Assembly (NCBI RefSeq): GCF_000425065.1
Contig: NZ_AULB01000017.1
Span: 62,001 to 126,000, forward strand
Direction of reading: 5' to 3'
From: Actinomadura rifamycini DSM 43936
GTDB lineage: Bacteria > Actinomycetota > Actinomycetes > Streptosporangiales > Streptosporangiaceae
DNA: 64,000 bases
The notes below the pieces were generated by a model. The model had not been told where the DNA came from, ran no database searches, and saw nothing but the letters and a program-made list of their open reading frames with translations. Made by a program: the position numbers and the translations under genes. Position 1 is the stretch's first letter. Every line of letters begins with the position of its first letter. Positions 49,089 to 56,972 of this stretch are shown in pieces.

Positions 49089-49109
49089 GGGCCCCGGGCC
49101 CCGGGGCCC
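49089..49109. terminator. Terminator between convergent genes
   Basis: GGGCCCCGG pairs with CCGGGGCCC around a 3-base loop, ten bases after the hydrolase stop codon. The convergent 57-residue gene ends 16 bases further on. Confidence 0.65.
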
Positions 49110-49124
49110 CAGGACCGGCGAGGG

Positions 49125-49298
49125 TCAGGCGGGGTACCGGGTGGCTTCGTCGACCTTCGTGATGTCGCCGTCGGCGATCACCTGGGGCTTGGGCGGAACC
49201 TCCTGGACGGCGACCAGGTCTTCTAGGGGGGTGCGCGGCGGCAGAGCCCGCCACCGCCCGTCCGACGCCTTCTCGCCGTGCTGCTTCTGCTCGCTCAT
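49125..49298 (-). CDS. Small hypothetical protein (57 residues)
   Basis: From ATG 49298 the frame encodes a hydrophilic protein: SEQKQHGEKASDGRWRALPP, RTPLEDLVAVQEVPPKPQVI and a closing DGDITKVDEATRYPA. There is no membrane segment or known domain. Codon use has the same G/C third-position bias as neighbours, and the length and well-formed acidic C-terminus argue for a real gene. No clear ribosome-binding site is present, so the mRNA may be leaderless. Unknown function; it lies alone between a hydrolase and pruA. Confidence 0.55.
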   Translation of the reverse strand: MSEQKQHGEKASDGRWRALPPRTPLEDLVAVQEVPPKPQVIADGDITKVDEATRYPA

Positions 49299-49520
49299 AC
49301 CGCCATCATGCGGCCTCCGGCGCCTTTTGGGCACTGCCGCCGGACCCTGAACCCGTACTGGTTTCGCAGGAGGATGCGGGGCCGGCGGGACGGGTGCGGG
49401 GAGTCGGGGGTGGCGGTTGGGGTGGGCGCGGGGCGGGGTGCGGCGGGACGCATCGGGGTGGGGACGGAGGGGTAGGGACTGGCACGTCGACGCAGTTGTC
49501 GGACATCGCGGGAGCAACGC
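49299..49520. other. Region upstream of pruA
   Basis: 222 bases, G-rich (GGGGTGGG-type repeats at 49410-49480), presumably holding the promoter of pruA and of the minus-strand small gene. No regulatory palindrome of note is seen. Confidence 0.35.
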
Positions 49521-51152
49521 ATGGACGCCGTCACCACCGTTCCGGTTCCGGTGAACGAGCCGGTCAAGGGGTACGCGCCGGGCAGCCCGGAACGGGCGGC
49601 GCTGGAGGCCCGGATCAAGGAGCTCGGCGGGACCGAGACCGAGCTGACGATGACGATCGGGGGCGCGCGGCGGATGGGCGCGGGAGAGCCCATCGCGGTG
49701 GTCGAGCCGCACAACCACGGGCATGTGCTCGGGCGGATGGGGGACGCCGCGGAGGCCGACGTGGCCGAGGCGATCGCGGCGGCGCGGGAGGCCGCGCCCG
49801 CGTGGCGGGCGATGTCGTTCGACGACCGGGCGGCGATCTTCCTGCGGGCGGCCGACCTGCTGGCCGGGCCGTGGCGGCCGACGCTGAACGCGGCCACGAT
49901 CCTCGGGCAGTCGAAGTCCGTGCAGCAGGCCGAGATCGACGCGGCGTGCGAGCTGATCGACTTCTGGCGGTTCAACGTCGCGTACGCCCGGCGGATCCAC
50001 GAGATGCAGCCCCTCTCGTCGCCGGGCGTGTGGAACCGGATGGAGTACCGGCCGCTCGAGGGGTTCGTGCTGGCGATCACCCCGTTCAACTTCTCCGCGA
50101 TCGCGGGGAACCTGCCGACCTCGCCCGCACTGATGGGCAACGTCGTGGTGTGGAAGCCGTCGCCGACGCAGCAGCTGGCCGCGCACTTCACCATGCGGCT
50201 GCTGGAGGCGGCCGGGCTGCCGCCCGGCGTCATCAACATGGTGACCGGGAACGGGCGGGCCGTGTCGGAGGTGGCGCTGAGGCAGCCCGATCTGGCGGGG
50301 CTGCACTTCACGGGGTCGGTGCCGACGTTCCAGGGGCTCTGGCGGGCCATCGGGGAGAACATCGCCGGGTACCGGGGGTATCCGCGCATCGTGGGCGAGA
50401 CCGGCGGCAAGGACTTCGTGATCGCCCACCCCTCGGCCGACGCGGCGGTGCTCAAGACGGCGCTGGTGCGCGGGGCGTTCGAGTACCAGGGGCAGAAGTG
50501 CTCGGCGGCGTCGCGGGCCTACATCCCGCGGAGCGTCTGGGGGCGGCTGCGGGACGAGTTCTGCGCCGAGACGGAGTCGCTGACGATGGGGGACGTCGCG
50601 GCCGACCTGTCGACGTTCATGGGGGCCGTCATCGACGAGCGGGCGTTCGCCAAGCATCGGGCGGCGATCGAGCGGGCCCGGTCGATCGACTCGATGAAGA
50701 TCCTCGTCGGGGGCGAGCTCGACGACTCGCGGGGGTACTTCGTGCGGCCGACGGTCCTGGAGTCGGCGGACCCGGAGGACGAGATCTTCACCACCGAGTA
50801 CTTCGGGCCGATCCTCGGCGTGCACGTCTACGACGACGCGGACTACGACGCCGTGCTCCGGCAGATGGAGGGCGTCTCCGAGTACGGGCTCACCGGCGCG
50901 GTCATCGCGGACGACCGCGCGGCGATCGCCGCGGCCACCGAGAGCCTGCGGTTCGCCGCGGGGAACTTCTACGTCAACGACAAGCCCACCGGCTCGGTCG
51001 TCGGGCAGCAGCCGTTCGGCGGCGCGCGGGCGAGCGGGACGAACGACAAGGCGGGGTCGGTGTTCAACCTGACCCGCTGGACGAGCGCGCGCGTCGTCAA
51101 GGAGTCGTTCGTCCCGCCGACGGACTACCGCTACCCGCACATGGGGCCCTGA
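49521..51152 (+). CDS. pruA: L-glutamate gamma-semialdehyde (1-pyrroline-5-carboxylate) dehydrogenase
   Basis: 543 residues. Aldehyde dehydrogenase fold with the PruA-specific features: PVNEPVKGYAPGSPERAALEA start, PFNFSAIAGNLPTSPALMGN, HFTGSVPTFQGLW, the NAD-site Glu in VGETGGKDFV, catalytic Cys327 in YQGQKCSAASRAY, and TEYFGPILGVHVYDD. It oxidises P5C to glutamate with NAD+, the second step of proline catabolism. The usual partner proline dehydrogenase is not in the window. The product glutamate could feed the large glutamate dehydrogenase at 56973. Confidence 0.95.
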   Translation: MDAVTTVPVPVNEPVKGYAPGSPERAALEARIKELGGTETELTMTIGGARRMGAGEPIAVVEPHNHGHVLGRMGDAAEADVAEAIAAAREAAPAWRAMSFDDRAAIFLRAADLLAGPWRPTLNAATILGQSKSVQQAEIDAACELIDFWRFNVAYARRIHEMQPLSSPGVWNRMEYRPLEGFVLAITPFNFSAIAGNLPTSPALMGNVVVWKPSPTQQLAAHFTMRLLEAAGLPPGVINMVTGNGRAVSEVALRQPDLAGLHFTGSVPTFQGLWRAIGENIAGYRGYPRIVGETGGKDFVIAHPSADAAVLKTALVRGAFEYQGQKCSAASRAYIPRSVWGRLRDEFCAETESLTMGDVAADLSTFMGAVIDERAFAKHRAAIERARSIDSMKILVGGELDDSRGYFVRPTVLESADPEDEIFTTEYFGPILGVHVYDDADYDAVLRQMEGVSEYGLTGAVIADDRAAIAAATESLRFAAGNFYVNDKPTGSVVGQQPFGGARASGTNDKAGSVFNLTRWTSARVVKESFVPPTDYRYPHMGP

Positions 51153-51248
51153 CCGCCCGGTTGCCAGGAGAGCCCGTGAGGCCCGACGATAAGGGCGCCC
51201 ACCGCCCCCGGGACGCCCGGGCGCTCCTCCGACGACCATGGGAACGGG

Positions 51249-51959
51249 ATGTCGACGCTGAACCGGCTGGTGCTCTGGAACATCGACCACACGCTGGTCG
51301 ACGTCGGGCGGGTCACCCGCGAGGCGTACGCCGAGGCGTTCCAGGCGACCGTCGGGCGGCCGCTGCTGCGGCTCGCGCCCACCCCGGGGCGCACCGAGTC
51401 GGAGATCGTGTTCGAGACGCTCGCGTTCAACGACGTCGTGACGACCGACGACCATCTTCCTCCGTTCATCGCCGCGCTCACCCGGGCGTTCGCCGCGCGG
51501 CGGGCGGGGCTGCGGGAGCACGGGCGGGTGCTCGCGGGCGCGCGGGAGGCCCTGGACGCTCTGGGGCGGGCGCCCGGCGTCGTGCAGTCGGTCCTCACCG
51601 GGTCGGTCCGGGCGAACGCGGTGCTGAAGGTGACCGAGCTGGGGCTCGCCGGGCACCTCGACCTGGACGCCGGCGGGTACGAGGACGGCGTCTACAGCAA
51701 GGCGGCGCTGCTGGAGCTCGCCCGGTCCCGCGCGGGGGAGCGGCACGGCGCGGCCTTCCCCGAGCGGGCCACGGTCTACATCGCGGACTCGCCGCGCGAC
51801 GTGCAGGCGGCGCACATCGCCGGCTCGCCGATCGTCGCGGTCGCGACCGGGAGCGCCACGGAGGCGGAGCTGCGGTCCGCGGGGGCGGACGCCGTCCTCC
51901 CCACGCTCGCCGACACCGGTGCCGTGCTGCGGGCCGTCGCCGAACTGACCAGTCCCTGA
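51249..51959 (+). CDS. HAD-family protein with Asn in place of the nucleophilic Asp
   Basis: 236 residues from ATG 51249. HAD subfamily IA layout: motif I LVLWNIDHTLVDV, where the usual first Asp of D-x-D is Asn11 while Asp13 remains; cap helices with EAYAEAFQATVGRPLLRLAPTPGRTESE; motif II SVLTGSVRAN; Lys in VYSKAALLEL; motif IV VYIADSPRDVQAAHIAG. Relatives in actinobacteria carry LVLWDIDHTL at motif I. The AAC codon is clear in the sequence. If real, the protein has probably lost the phosphoaspartate mechanism. It is about 100 bases after pruA in the same direction. Confidence 0.82.
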   Translation: MSTLNRLVLWNIDHTLVDVGRVTREAYAEAFQATVGRPLLRLAPTPGRTESEIVFETLAFNDVVTTDDHLPPFIAALTRAFAARRAGLREHGRVLAGAREALDALGRAPGVVQSVLTGSVRANAVLKVTELGLAGHLDLDAGGYEDGVYSKAALLELARSRAGERHGAAFPERATVYIADSPRDVQAAHIAGSPIVAVATGSATEAELRSAGADAVLPTLADTGAVLRAVAELTSP

Positions 51960-52027
51960 CATGTCTCTTCCTTCCGTCGGCTCCAGTGTTCGCGGTGCCG
52001 GGACGGCGCGGAACTGAGAACCCGCCC

Positions 52028-52036
52028 TGTGGACAA
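52028..52036 (-). promoter_or_regulatory. DnaA-box-like 9-mer (TTGTCCACA on the minus strand)
   Basis: TGTGGACAA on the plus strand equals TTGTCCACA on the minus strand, the form preferred in high-GC actinobacteria. It stands alone between the HAD gene and the acetoacetyl-CoA synthetase gene. Confidence 0.45.
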
Positions 52037-52212
52037 CCCCGGCCATGGGGCGCGACGCCATGCCCGGCACGGGAAGTGTGTGCGCCACAGGCATTGCGCG
52101 TGACCTGCGGAAGGAGCGGCCGGACGGGCGGGGCGGCGAGGTTGCGCCGGGTGCGGCCCCGCGGCGAATATGGGGAGCGCCGCGCGGCCGGACGCGGCGG
52201 GAAGGTGGAGAG

Positions 52213-54174
52213 ATGTCGGGTGAGCACACCGTCGCCGAGGGCGCACCGCTCTGGGAACCGTCCGAGCAGGTCGTCGCGAACGCGCGGGTGACGCACTTCG
52301 TCCACTGGCTGTGGGACCGGGGCGTCCTCACCGAGACCTACGACGACCTGTGGCGCTGGTCCGTCACCGAGGTCGACGCCTTCTGGGACGCGATCTGGAC
52401 GTACTTCGACGTCGTCGGCGAGCGCGGCGACGGGCCCGTCCGCACCGGCGGCCCCATGCCGGTGGACGGGCTGCGCTGGTTCCCCGGCTCGACGCTCAAC
52501 TACGCCGCGAACGCGCTGCGGCGGGCCGAGCAGACCCCCGACGACACCGCGGTGATCTTCCGGTCGGAGGCGGGCGGGCACCGCGTGCTGTCCTTCCGGG
52601 AGCTGGCGCTGCACGTCGCCGAGGTCCGCGCGGGCCTCGCCGACCTCGGCGTCGGCAAGGGCGACCGGGTCGCCGCCTACATGCCGAACATCCCCGAGGC
52701 GCTGGTGTGCTTCCTCGCCGCCGCGTCCCTCGGCGCGATCTGGTCGTCCTGCTCGCCGGACTTCGGCTCGTCGTCGGTCATCGACCGGTTCGCGCAGATC
52801 GAGCCGAAGGTCCTCATCGCCGTCGACGGCTACGCCTACAACGGCAGGACGTTCGACCGCCGCGACACCGTCCGCGAGATCGAGGCCGCGCTGCCGACGC
52901 TCGCCGCGACCGTGCTCGTCCCCTACCTCGACCCGGCCGCGACCCCCGACGGGTTCCGCGTCGGCATGGGCTACGCCGACCTGCCCCGCCCCGACGGCGG
53001 CGCCCTCGAGTTCGAGCCCGTCCCCTTCGACCACCCGCTGTGGGTCGTCTACTCCTCCGGGACGACCGGGCTGCCCAAGCCGATCGTGCACGGCCACGGC
53101 GGCGTCGTCCTCGAACACCTCAAGGCCCTGTCGTTCCACCAGGACCTCGGCCCCGGCGACGTCTTCTTCTGGTACACCACCACCGGCTGGATGATGTGGA
53201 ACTACCTGGTCGGCGGGCTGCTGGCCGGTTCCACGATCGTGATGTACGACGGTGCGCCGCTCGACCTGTGGCGGCTCGCCGCCGACAGCGGCGTGACCTA
53301 CATGGGGGTCGGCGCCCCCTACATCACCGCCTCCGCGAAGGAGGGCCGCCGCCCCGGCGAGGAGCTCGACCTGTCGGCGCTGCGCGGCATCGGCTCCACG
53401 GGGTCGCCCCTGCCGCCCGAGGGGTTCGCCTGGGTGTACGACGCCGTCGGCCGCGACCTGCTGCTCGGCTCGTTCTCCGGCGGCACCGACCTGTGCACCG
53501 GCTTCGTCGGCCCGTCCCCGCTGCTGCCGCTGCGCGCCGGGGTCATCCAGTGCCGCGGCCTCGGCGCCAAGGTCGAGGCGTTCGGCGACCAGGGCGAGCC
53601 GGTGGTGGACGAGGTCGGCGAGCTGGTGATCACCGAGCCGATGCCGTCGATGCCGGTGTTCTTCTGGAACGACGAGGACGGCGCCCGCTACCGCGACTCG
53701 TACTTCGACATGTACCCGGGCGTCTGGCGGCACGGCGACTGGCTCAAGATCCTCCCGGACGGCGGCTGCGTCATCTACGGCCGGTCCGACTCGACCCTCA
53801 ACCGCGGCGGCGTCCGCATGGGGACGTCCGACTTCTACCGCGTCGTCGAGGCGTTCGACGAGATCACCGACAGCCTCGTCATCGACACCGGCCGCCTCGG
53901 CCAGGAGGGCCGCCTGCTGCTCTACGTGCAGCTCGCGCCGGACGCGTCCCTGGACGACGACCTGCTGAACCGGCTCAAGCGCGAACTGCGCTCGGCGCTG
54001 TCGCCGCGGCACGTCCCCGACGAGGTCCGCGCCGTCCCGGGCATCCCGCGGACCCTGTCGGGCAAGAAGCTGGAGGTCCCGGTCCGCAAGATCCTGCAGG
54101 GCACCCCGGTCGACCAGGCGGCCAACCGCGACTCGATGGCCAACCCGGAGGTCCTGGCCCACTTCACCCGCTGA
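52213..54174 (+). CDS. Acetoacetyl-CoA synthetase (acetoacetate-CoA ligase)
   Basis: 653 residues, ATG after GGTGGAGAG. ANL adenylate-forming enzyme: ACS-type N-terminal cap (WRWSVTEVDAFWDAIW, WFPGSTLNYAANAL), AMP loop VYSSGTTGLPKPIVHGHGG, TTTGWMMWNYLVGGLLAGST, A5 region GSFSGGTDLCTGF, hinge GRSDSTLNRGGVRMGT and C-terminal Lys in TLSGKKLEVPVRK, the usual acetylation site. The long N-terminal cap and GTDLCTGF distinguish it from acetyl-CoA synthetase. It activates acetoacetate, a ketone-body or leucine-degradation product. A 253-base region with a DnaA box lies upstream. Confidence 0.93.
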   Translation: MSGEHTVAEGAPLWEPSEQVVANARVTHFVHWLWDRGVLTETYDDLWRWSVTEVDAFWDAIWTYFDVVGERGDGPVRTGGPMPVDGLRWFPGSTLNYAANALRRAEQTPDDTAVIFRSEAGGHRVLSFRELALHVAEVRAGLADLGVGKGDRVAAYMPNIPEALVCFLAAASLGAIWSSCSPDFGSSSVIDRFAQIEPKVLIAVDGYAYNGRTFDRRDTVREIEAALPTLAATVLVPYLDPAATPDGFRVGMGYADLPRPDGGALEFEPVPFDHPLWVVYSSGTTGLPKPIVHGHGGVVLEHLKALSFHQDLGPGDVFFWYTTTGWMMWNYLVGGLLAGSTIVMYDGAPLDLWRLAADSGVTYMGVGAPYITASAKEGRRPGEELDLSALRGIGSTGSPLPPEGFAWVYDAVGRDLLLGSFSGGTDLCTGFVGPSPLLPLRAGVIQCRGLGAKVEAFGDQGEPVVDEVGELVITEPMPSMPVFFWNDEDGARYRDSYFDMYPGVWRHGDWLKILPDGGCVIYGRSDSTLNRGGVRMGTSDFYRVVEAFDEITDSLVIDTGRLGQEGRLLLYVQLAPDASLDDDLLNRLKRELRSALSPRHVPDEVRAVPGIPRTLSGKKLEVPVRKILQGTPVDQAANRDSMANPEVLAHFTR

Positions 54175-54202
54175 CGGGCGGAACCGCGGAAGGCGAGGGA
54201 GG

Positions 54203-54799
54203 TCAGCGGGCGCGGCGGGCGGCGTAGGACCGGACGTCGCGGCGGCGGTAGAGGCGGCGGACGCGGCCGCCCGCGAGGGGTTCGGTGCGGGCGGGCTCGG
54301 GCCAGCCGGCGGGCGGGCGCTTCGCGTACACGGTGACGCTCGTCGGGGCGAGGCCGAGGATGCGGGCGGCCTCGGCGAGGGTGACGAGGTCGTCCGGGTC
54401 CTCGGCGGGCGGCCGTTCGGCGAGCGCCGCGTACCAGGCCGCCCACTCGGCCTCGTCCCAGTAGAGGGCCTTGCCGGCGCGGCGGGCGGGCTCGGGGTGG
54501 CCGTTGGCGGCGCGGTCCGCCCAGAGCTGCTTGAGGCGGTGGCGGCTGAGGCCGTGCCGGGCGGCGAGGTCGTCGCGGGTCGCCAGGCCGGACGGGACGG
54601 CCGGGGCTTCGCGCGCCGCGTACCAGCGGTCCCACGCGTCGGCGTCCCAGGCGAGTTGCGCGCCGACCTTCCCCGCGGGCTCCGGGTGCCCGTTGGACGC
54701 GCGTTCCCGGTACCACTTCTCCAGGGTGCTGCGGCCGAGCCCGTGCGCTTCCATGATCTCGTTGCGGGTGCGGACCCGGCGGCCGTGCAGGAAGGACAT
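54203..54799 (-). CDS. Protein of three tandem helix-turn-helix repeats
   Basis: 198 residues composed of three related modules of about 54 residues: 11-63, 74-127 and 138-194. Each starts with a helix-turn-helix (RNEIMEAHGLGRSTLEKWY; RDDLAARHGLSRHRLKQLW; LAEAARILGLAPTSVTVYA). Each continues with a wing containing NGHPEPA or GWPEPAR and a closing L-x-WD-x-x-x-W-x-x-WYAA helix (the third module ends LYRRRDVRSYAARRA). The modules resemble MerR/excisionase-type or AlpA-like winged helices. A protein with three could bind three neighbouring DNA sites. No target is known. Divergent from the Ser/Thr kinase gene. Confidence 0.8.
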   Translation of the reverse strand: MSFLHGRRVRTRNEIMEAHGLGRSTLEKWYRERASNGHPEPAGKVGAQLAWDADAWDRWYAAREAPAVPSGLATRDDLAARHGLSRHRLKQLWADRAANGHPEPARRAGKALYWDEAEWAAWYAALAERPPAEDPDDLVTLAEAARILGLAPTSVTVYAKRPPAGWPEPARTEPLAGGRVRRLYRRRDVRSYAARRAR

Positions 54800-55048
54800 G
54801 GGACCAGTCTCGCGGATGCGGATCGGACGGCGAATGATCTCGCGGTCCGTCGGTGTTCGGCACTAAGGTAAGAGCCTGCTCATACGTGTCCGATCGGAAG
54901 CACTGGGTCAGAACGCACCGTATGGCCTGATGGCCGGGTGAACCCCCCGCACGACTCGGACGTCACACTGACACGCACAGCGCCGGCCCGCGACGATCGG
55001 CCGGTGGTCCGCTCGACCCGGGCGATCAGGAGAGGGACGGTTCCACGC
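54800..55048. other. Divergent region between the HTH-repeat gene and the kinase gene
   Basis: 249 bases holding the promoters of both genes. AGGAGAGGGA lies 12 bases before the kinase ATG. No strong palindrome is visible. Confidence 0.4.
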
Positions 55049-56599
55049 ATGGAGATTGGGGCGCTGCGATCCGGGGATCCGGAGCGGCTTGGTTCCTACG
55101 CCCTGATCGGCCGGGTGGGCGAAGGCGGGCAGGGCACGGTCTACCTCGGCGAGGACGAGGACGGACGGCAGGTGGCGATCAAGCTCCTGCACGCCGAGCT
55201 CGAGGAGGACGACAAGGCGCGCGCCCGGTTCCTGCGCGAGCTCGACGTCGCCAAGCAGGTCGCGCCGTTCTGCACCGCGCAGGTGATCGACGCGGACGCG
55301 ACCGGCGAGCGCCCGTACATCGTCAGCGAGTACGTGCCGGGCCCGTCGCTGAACCAGCACGTCACCAAGGACGGTCCGCTGGAGGGCGCGGCCCTCGACC
55401 GGCTGGCGGTCGGCACCGCGACGGCGCTCGCCGCGATCCACCAGGCGAAGATCATCCACCGCGACTTCAAGCCGCACAACGTCCTGCTCGGCCCGGACGG
55501 CCCCCGCGTGATCGACTTCGGCGTCGCGCGGGCGATGGCGGGCAGCACCACGCTGACCAGCCGGGTGATCGGCACCCCGTCGTACATGTCGCCCGAGCAG
55601 ATCGGCGGCGACGAGATCGGCGCCCCCTCGGACGTCTTCTGCTGGGCGGCCACGCTGGTGTTCGCCGCGACGGGCGAGCCGCCGTTCGGGCAGGACACCA
55701 TCCCCGCGGTGATCAACCGGATCCTGCACGAGGAGCCCGACCTCGGCGGCCTGGAGGGCGCCCTGCGCGACCTCGTCGCCGACTGCCTGCGCAAGGAGCC
55801 GGAGCTGCGGCCCACGGCCCGGCAGGTGCTGATGCGGCTGCTCGGCCACGAGGAGGCCGCCGCCCCCGTCCCGGTCGCCGTCCCGGACGACACCGACGAC
55901 CCCGAGGCGACCGCGATGCTCGCGGCCGGGTCCGTCCGCGCCGCCGAGGCCCTCGACGAAAACTTCGCCGAGGACTTCGCCGAGGGCTTCGACGAGGCGC
56001 CGGCGGCCGCCGCCGCGGACGACCCGGTCCGGACGGGCGACCTCGACCGCACGCAGGCCGTCCCCGCCGCGGCCCTCTCCGCCACCCGGCCCGGCGGTGG
56101 CGGCGGACGTCCCACGCTGCGGCAGCTCGTCGAGAGCTCGGGCCGCTCGGCCGCGCTGGCGGGCGTCGCCGCGGTGCTCGTCGCGATCGTGGTCGTGTCC
56201 TCGGTGATGATCTTCAGCTCGGGGGAGAAGGGCAAGGCCGGCGAGCACGTCGGGGACCCGACCGTCCCGCCGATGTCGGACAGCGGCACCCCGTCGCTGA
56301 CGGTCCCGACGACCACGGCGCCGGACGACCCGGTCTCCGACACCCCGGACTACACGCCCGACCCGTCCTACGACCCGTCCTACGAGGGCTCACCGAGCAT
56401 GTCGGGCTCCCCGAGCCCCAGCGACAGCGCGTCCCCCGACCCGACGGAGTCCGACACCCCCACCGGCTCGCCCACCACCAGCGGGCCGCCGCCCAGCGGC
56501 GACCCCGGCGGGGACGAGCCGCCCCCGGACGGCGAGGAGCCGCCGCCCGACGGGGGCGAGCCCACCGGCGGCACGGGCGGCGCCGACGCCGGCGCCTGA
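55049..56599 (+). CDS. Transmembrane Ser/Thr protein kinase (PknB/Hanks type)
   Basis: 516 residues from ATG 55049. Kinase domain at about 15-270: GRVGEGGQGTVYLG, Lys45 in VAIKLL, catalytic IIHRDFKPHNVLL (Asp139), VIDFGVARAM (DFG 156-158), GTPSYMSPEQI activation segment, DVFCWAATLVFAATGEPPFG and RPTARQVL. An acidic linker (about 285-360) leads to one membrane helix (about 366-390, LAGVAAVLVAIVVVSSVMIF), then an extracellular Pro/Ser/Thr/Gly/Asp low-complexity tail with PSYDPSYEG-type repeats and no PASTA domains. It phosphorylates cytoplasmic proteins in response to an unknown signal. It lies 373 bases before the glutamate dehydrogenase gene, separately promoted. Confidence 0.93.
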   Translation: MEIGALRSGDPERLGSYALIGRVGEGGQGTVYLGEDEDGRQVAIKLLHAELEEDDKARARFLRELDVAKQVAPFCTAQVIDADATGERPYIVSEYVPGPSLNQHVTKDGPLEGAALDRLAVGTATALAAIHQAKIIHRDFKPHNVLLGPDGPRVIDFGVARAMAGSTTLTSRVIGTPSYMSPEQIGGDEIGAPSDVFCWAATLVFAATGEPPFGQDTIPAVINRILHEEPDLGGLEGALRDLVADCLRKEPELRPTARQVLMRLLGHEEAAAPVPVAVPDDTDDPEATAMLAAGSVRAAEALDENFAEDFAEGFDEAPAAAAADDPVRTGDLDRTQAVPAAALSATRPGGGGGRPTLRQLVESSGRSAALAGVAAVLVAIVVVSSVMIFSSGEKGKAGEHVGDPTVPPMSDSGTPSLTVPTTTAPDDPVSDTPDYTPDPSYDPSYEGSPSMSGSPSPSDSASPDPTESDTPTGSPTTSGPPPSGDPGGDEPPPDGEEPPPDGGEPTGGTGGADAGA

Positions 56600-56972
56600 C
56601 CGCGTACCGCTCCCCGCGGGCGCGCGCCCCGACCGTCCGGCCGCGCGCCCGTCCCTCCCGCTCCCCGCGTCCAGCCCGATCCCCGCGTCCCTCCCAATCC
56701 CCGTGATCGCATGCGGAACCGGATTCGGTCTTGCGAGAATCTGACCGCGCGGCGAGCCCCCGGCGGTGCCGGAGCGGCGCCCCGTGACCGCACGCGGGCG
56801 CCGGAGACGGACGGCACCCCGAGCCCCTGCCGGCGGACCCTCCCGCGAGCACGTGGGAAAAGCCACGTCCGCGTAACGGGTTGGCAGGTCAACTTTGGGG
56901 TGTTTTCCTGGCTACGCTGGCGCGTGAGGAGCGCCACAACGGGGTGGCGGAGTCTCTAAGGGGAGTTTTTTG
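56600..56972. other. Region upstream of the glutamate dehydrogenase gene
   Basis: 373 bases without a gene. An operator-like ACGTGG-GAAAAG-CCACGT palindrome (56851-56868) and a TACGCT (56913-56918) that could be a -10 element precede a ribosome-binding site AAGGGGAG (56958-56965). The first 150 bases are GC-rich with short hairpins that may terminate the kinase transcript. Confidence 0.45.
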
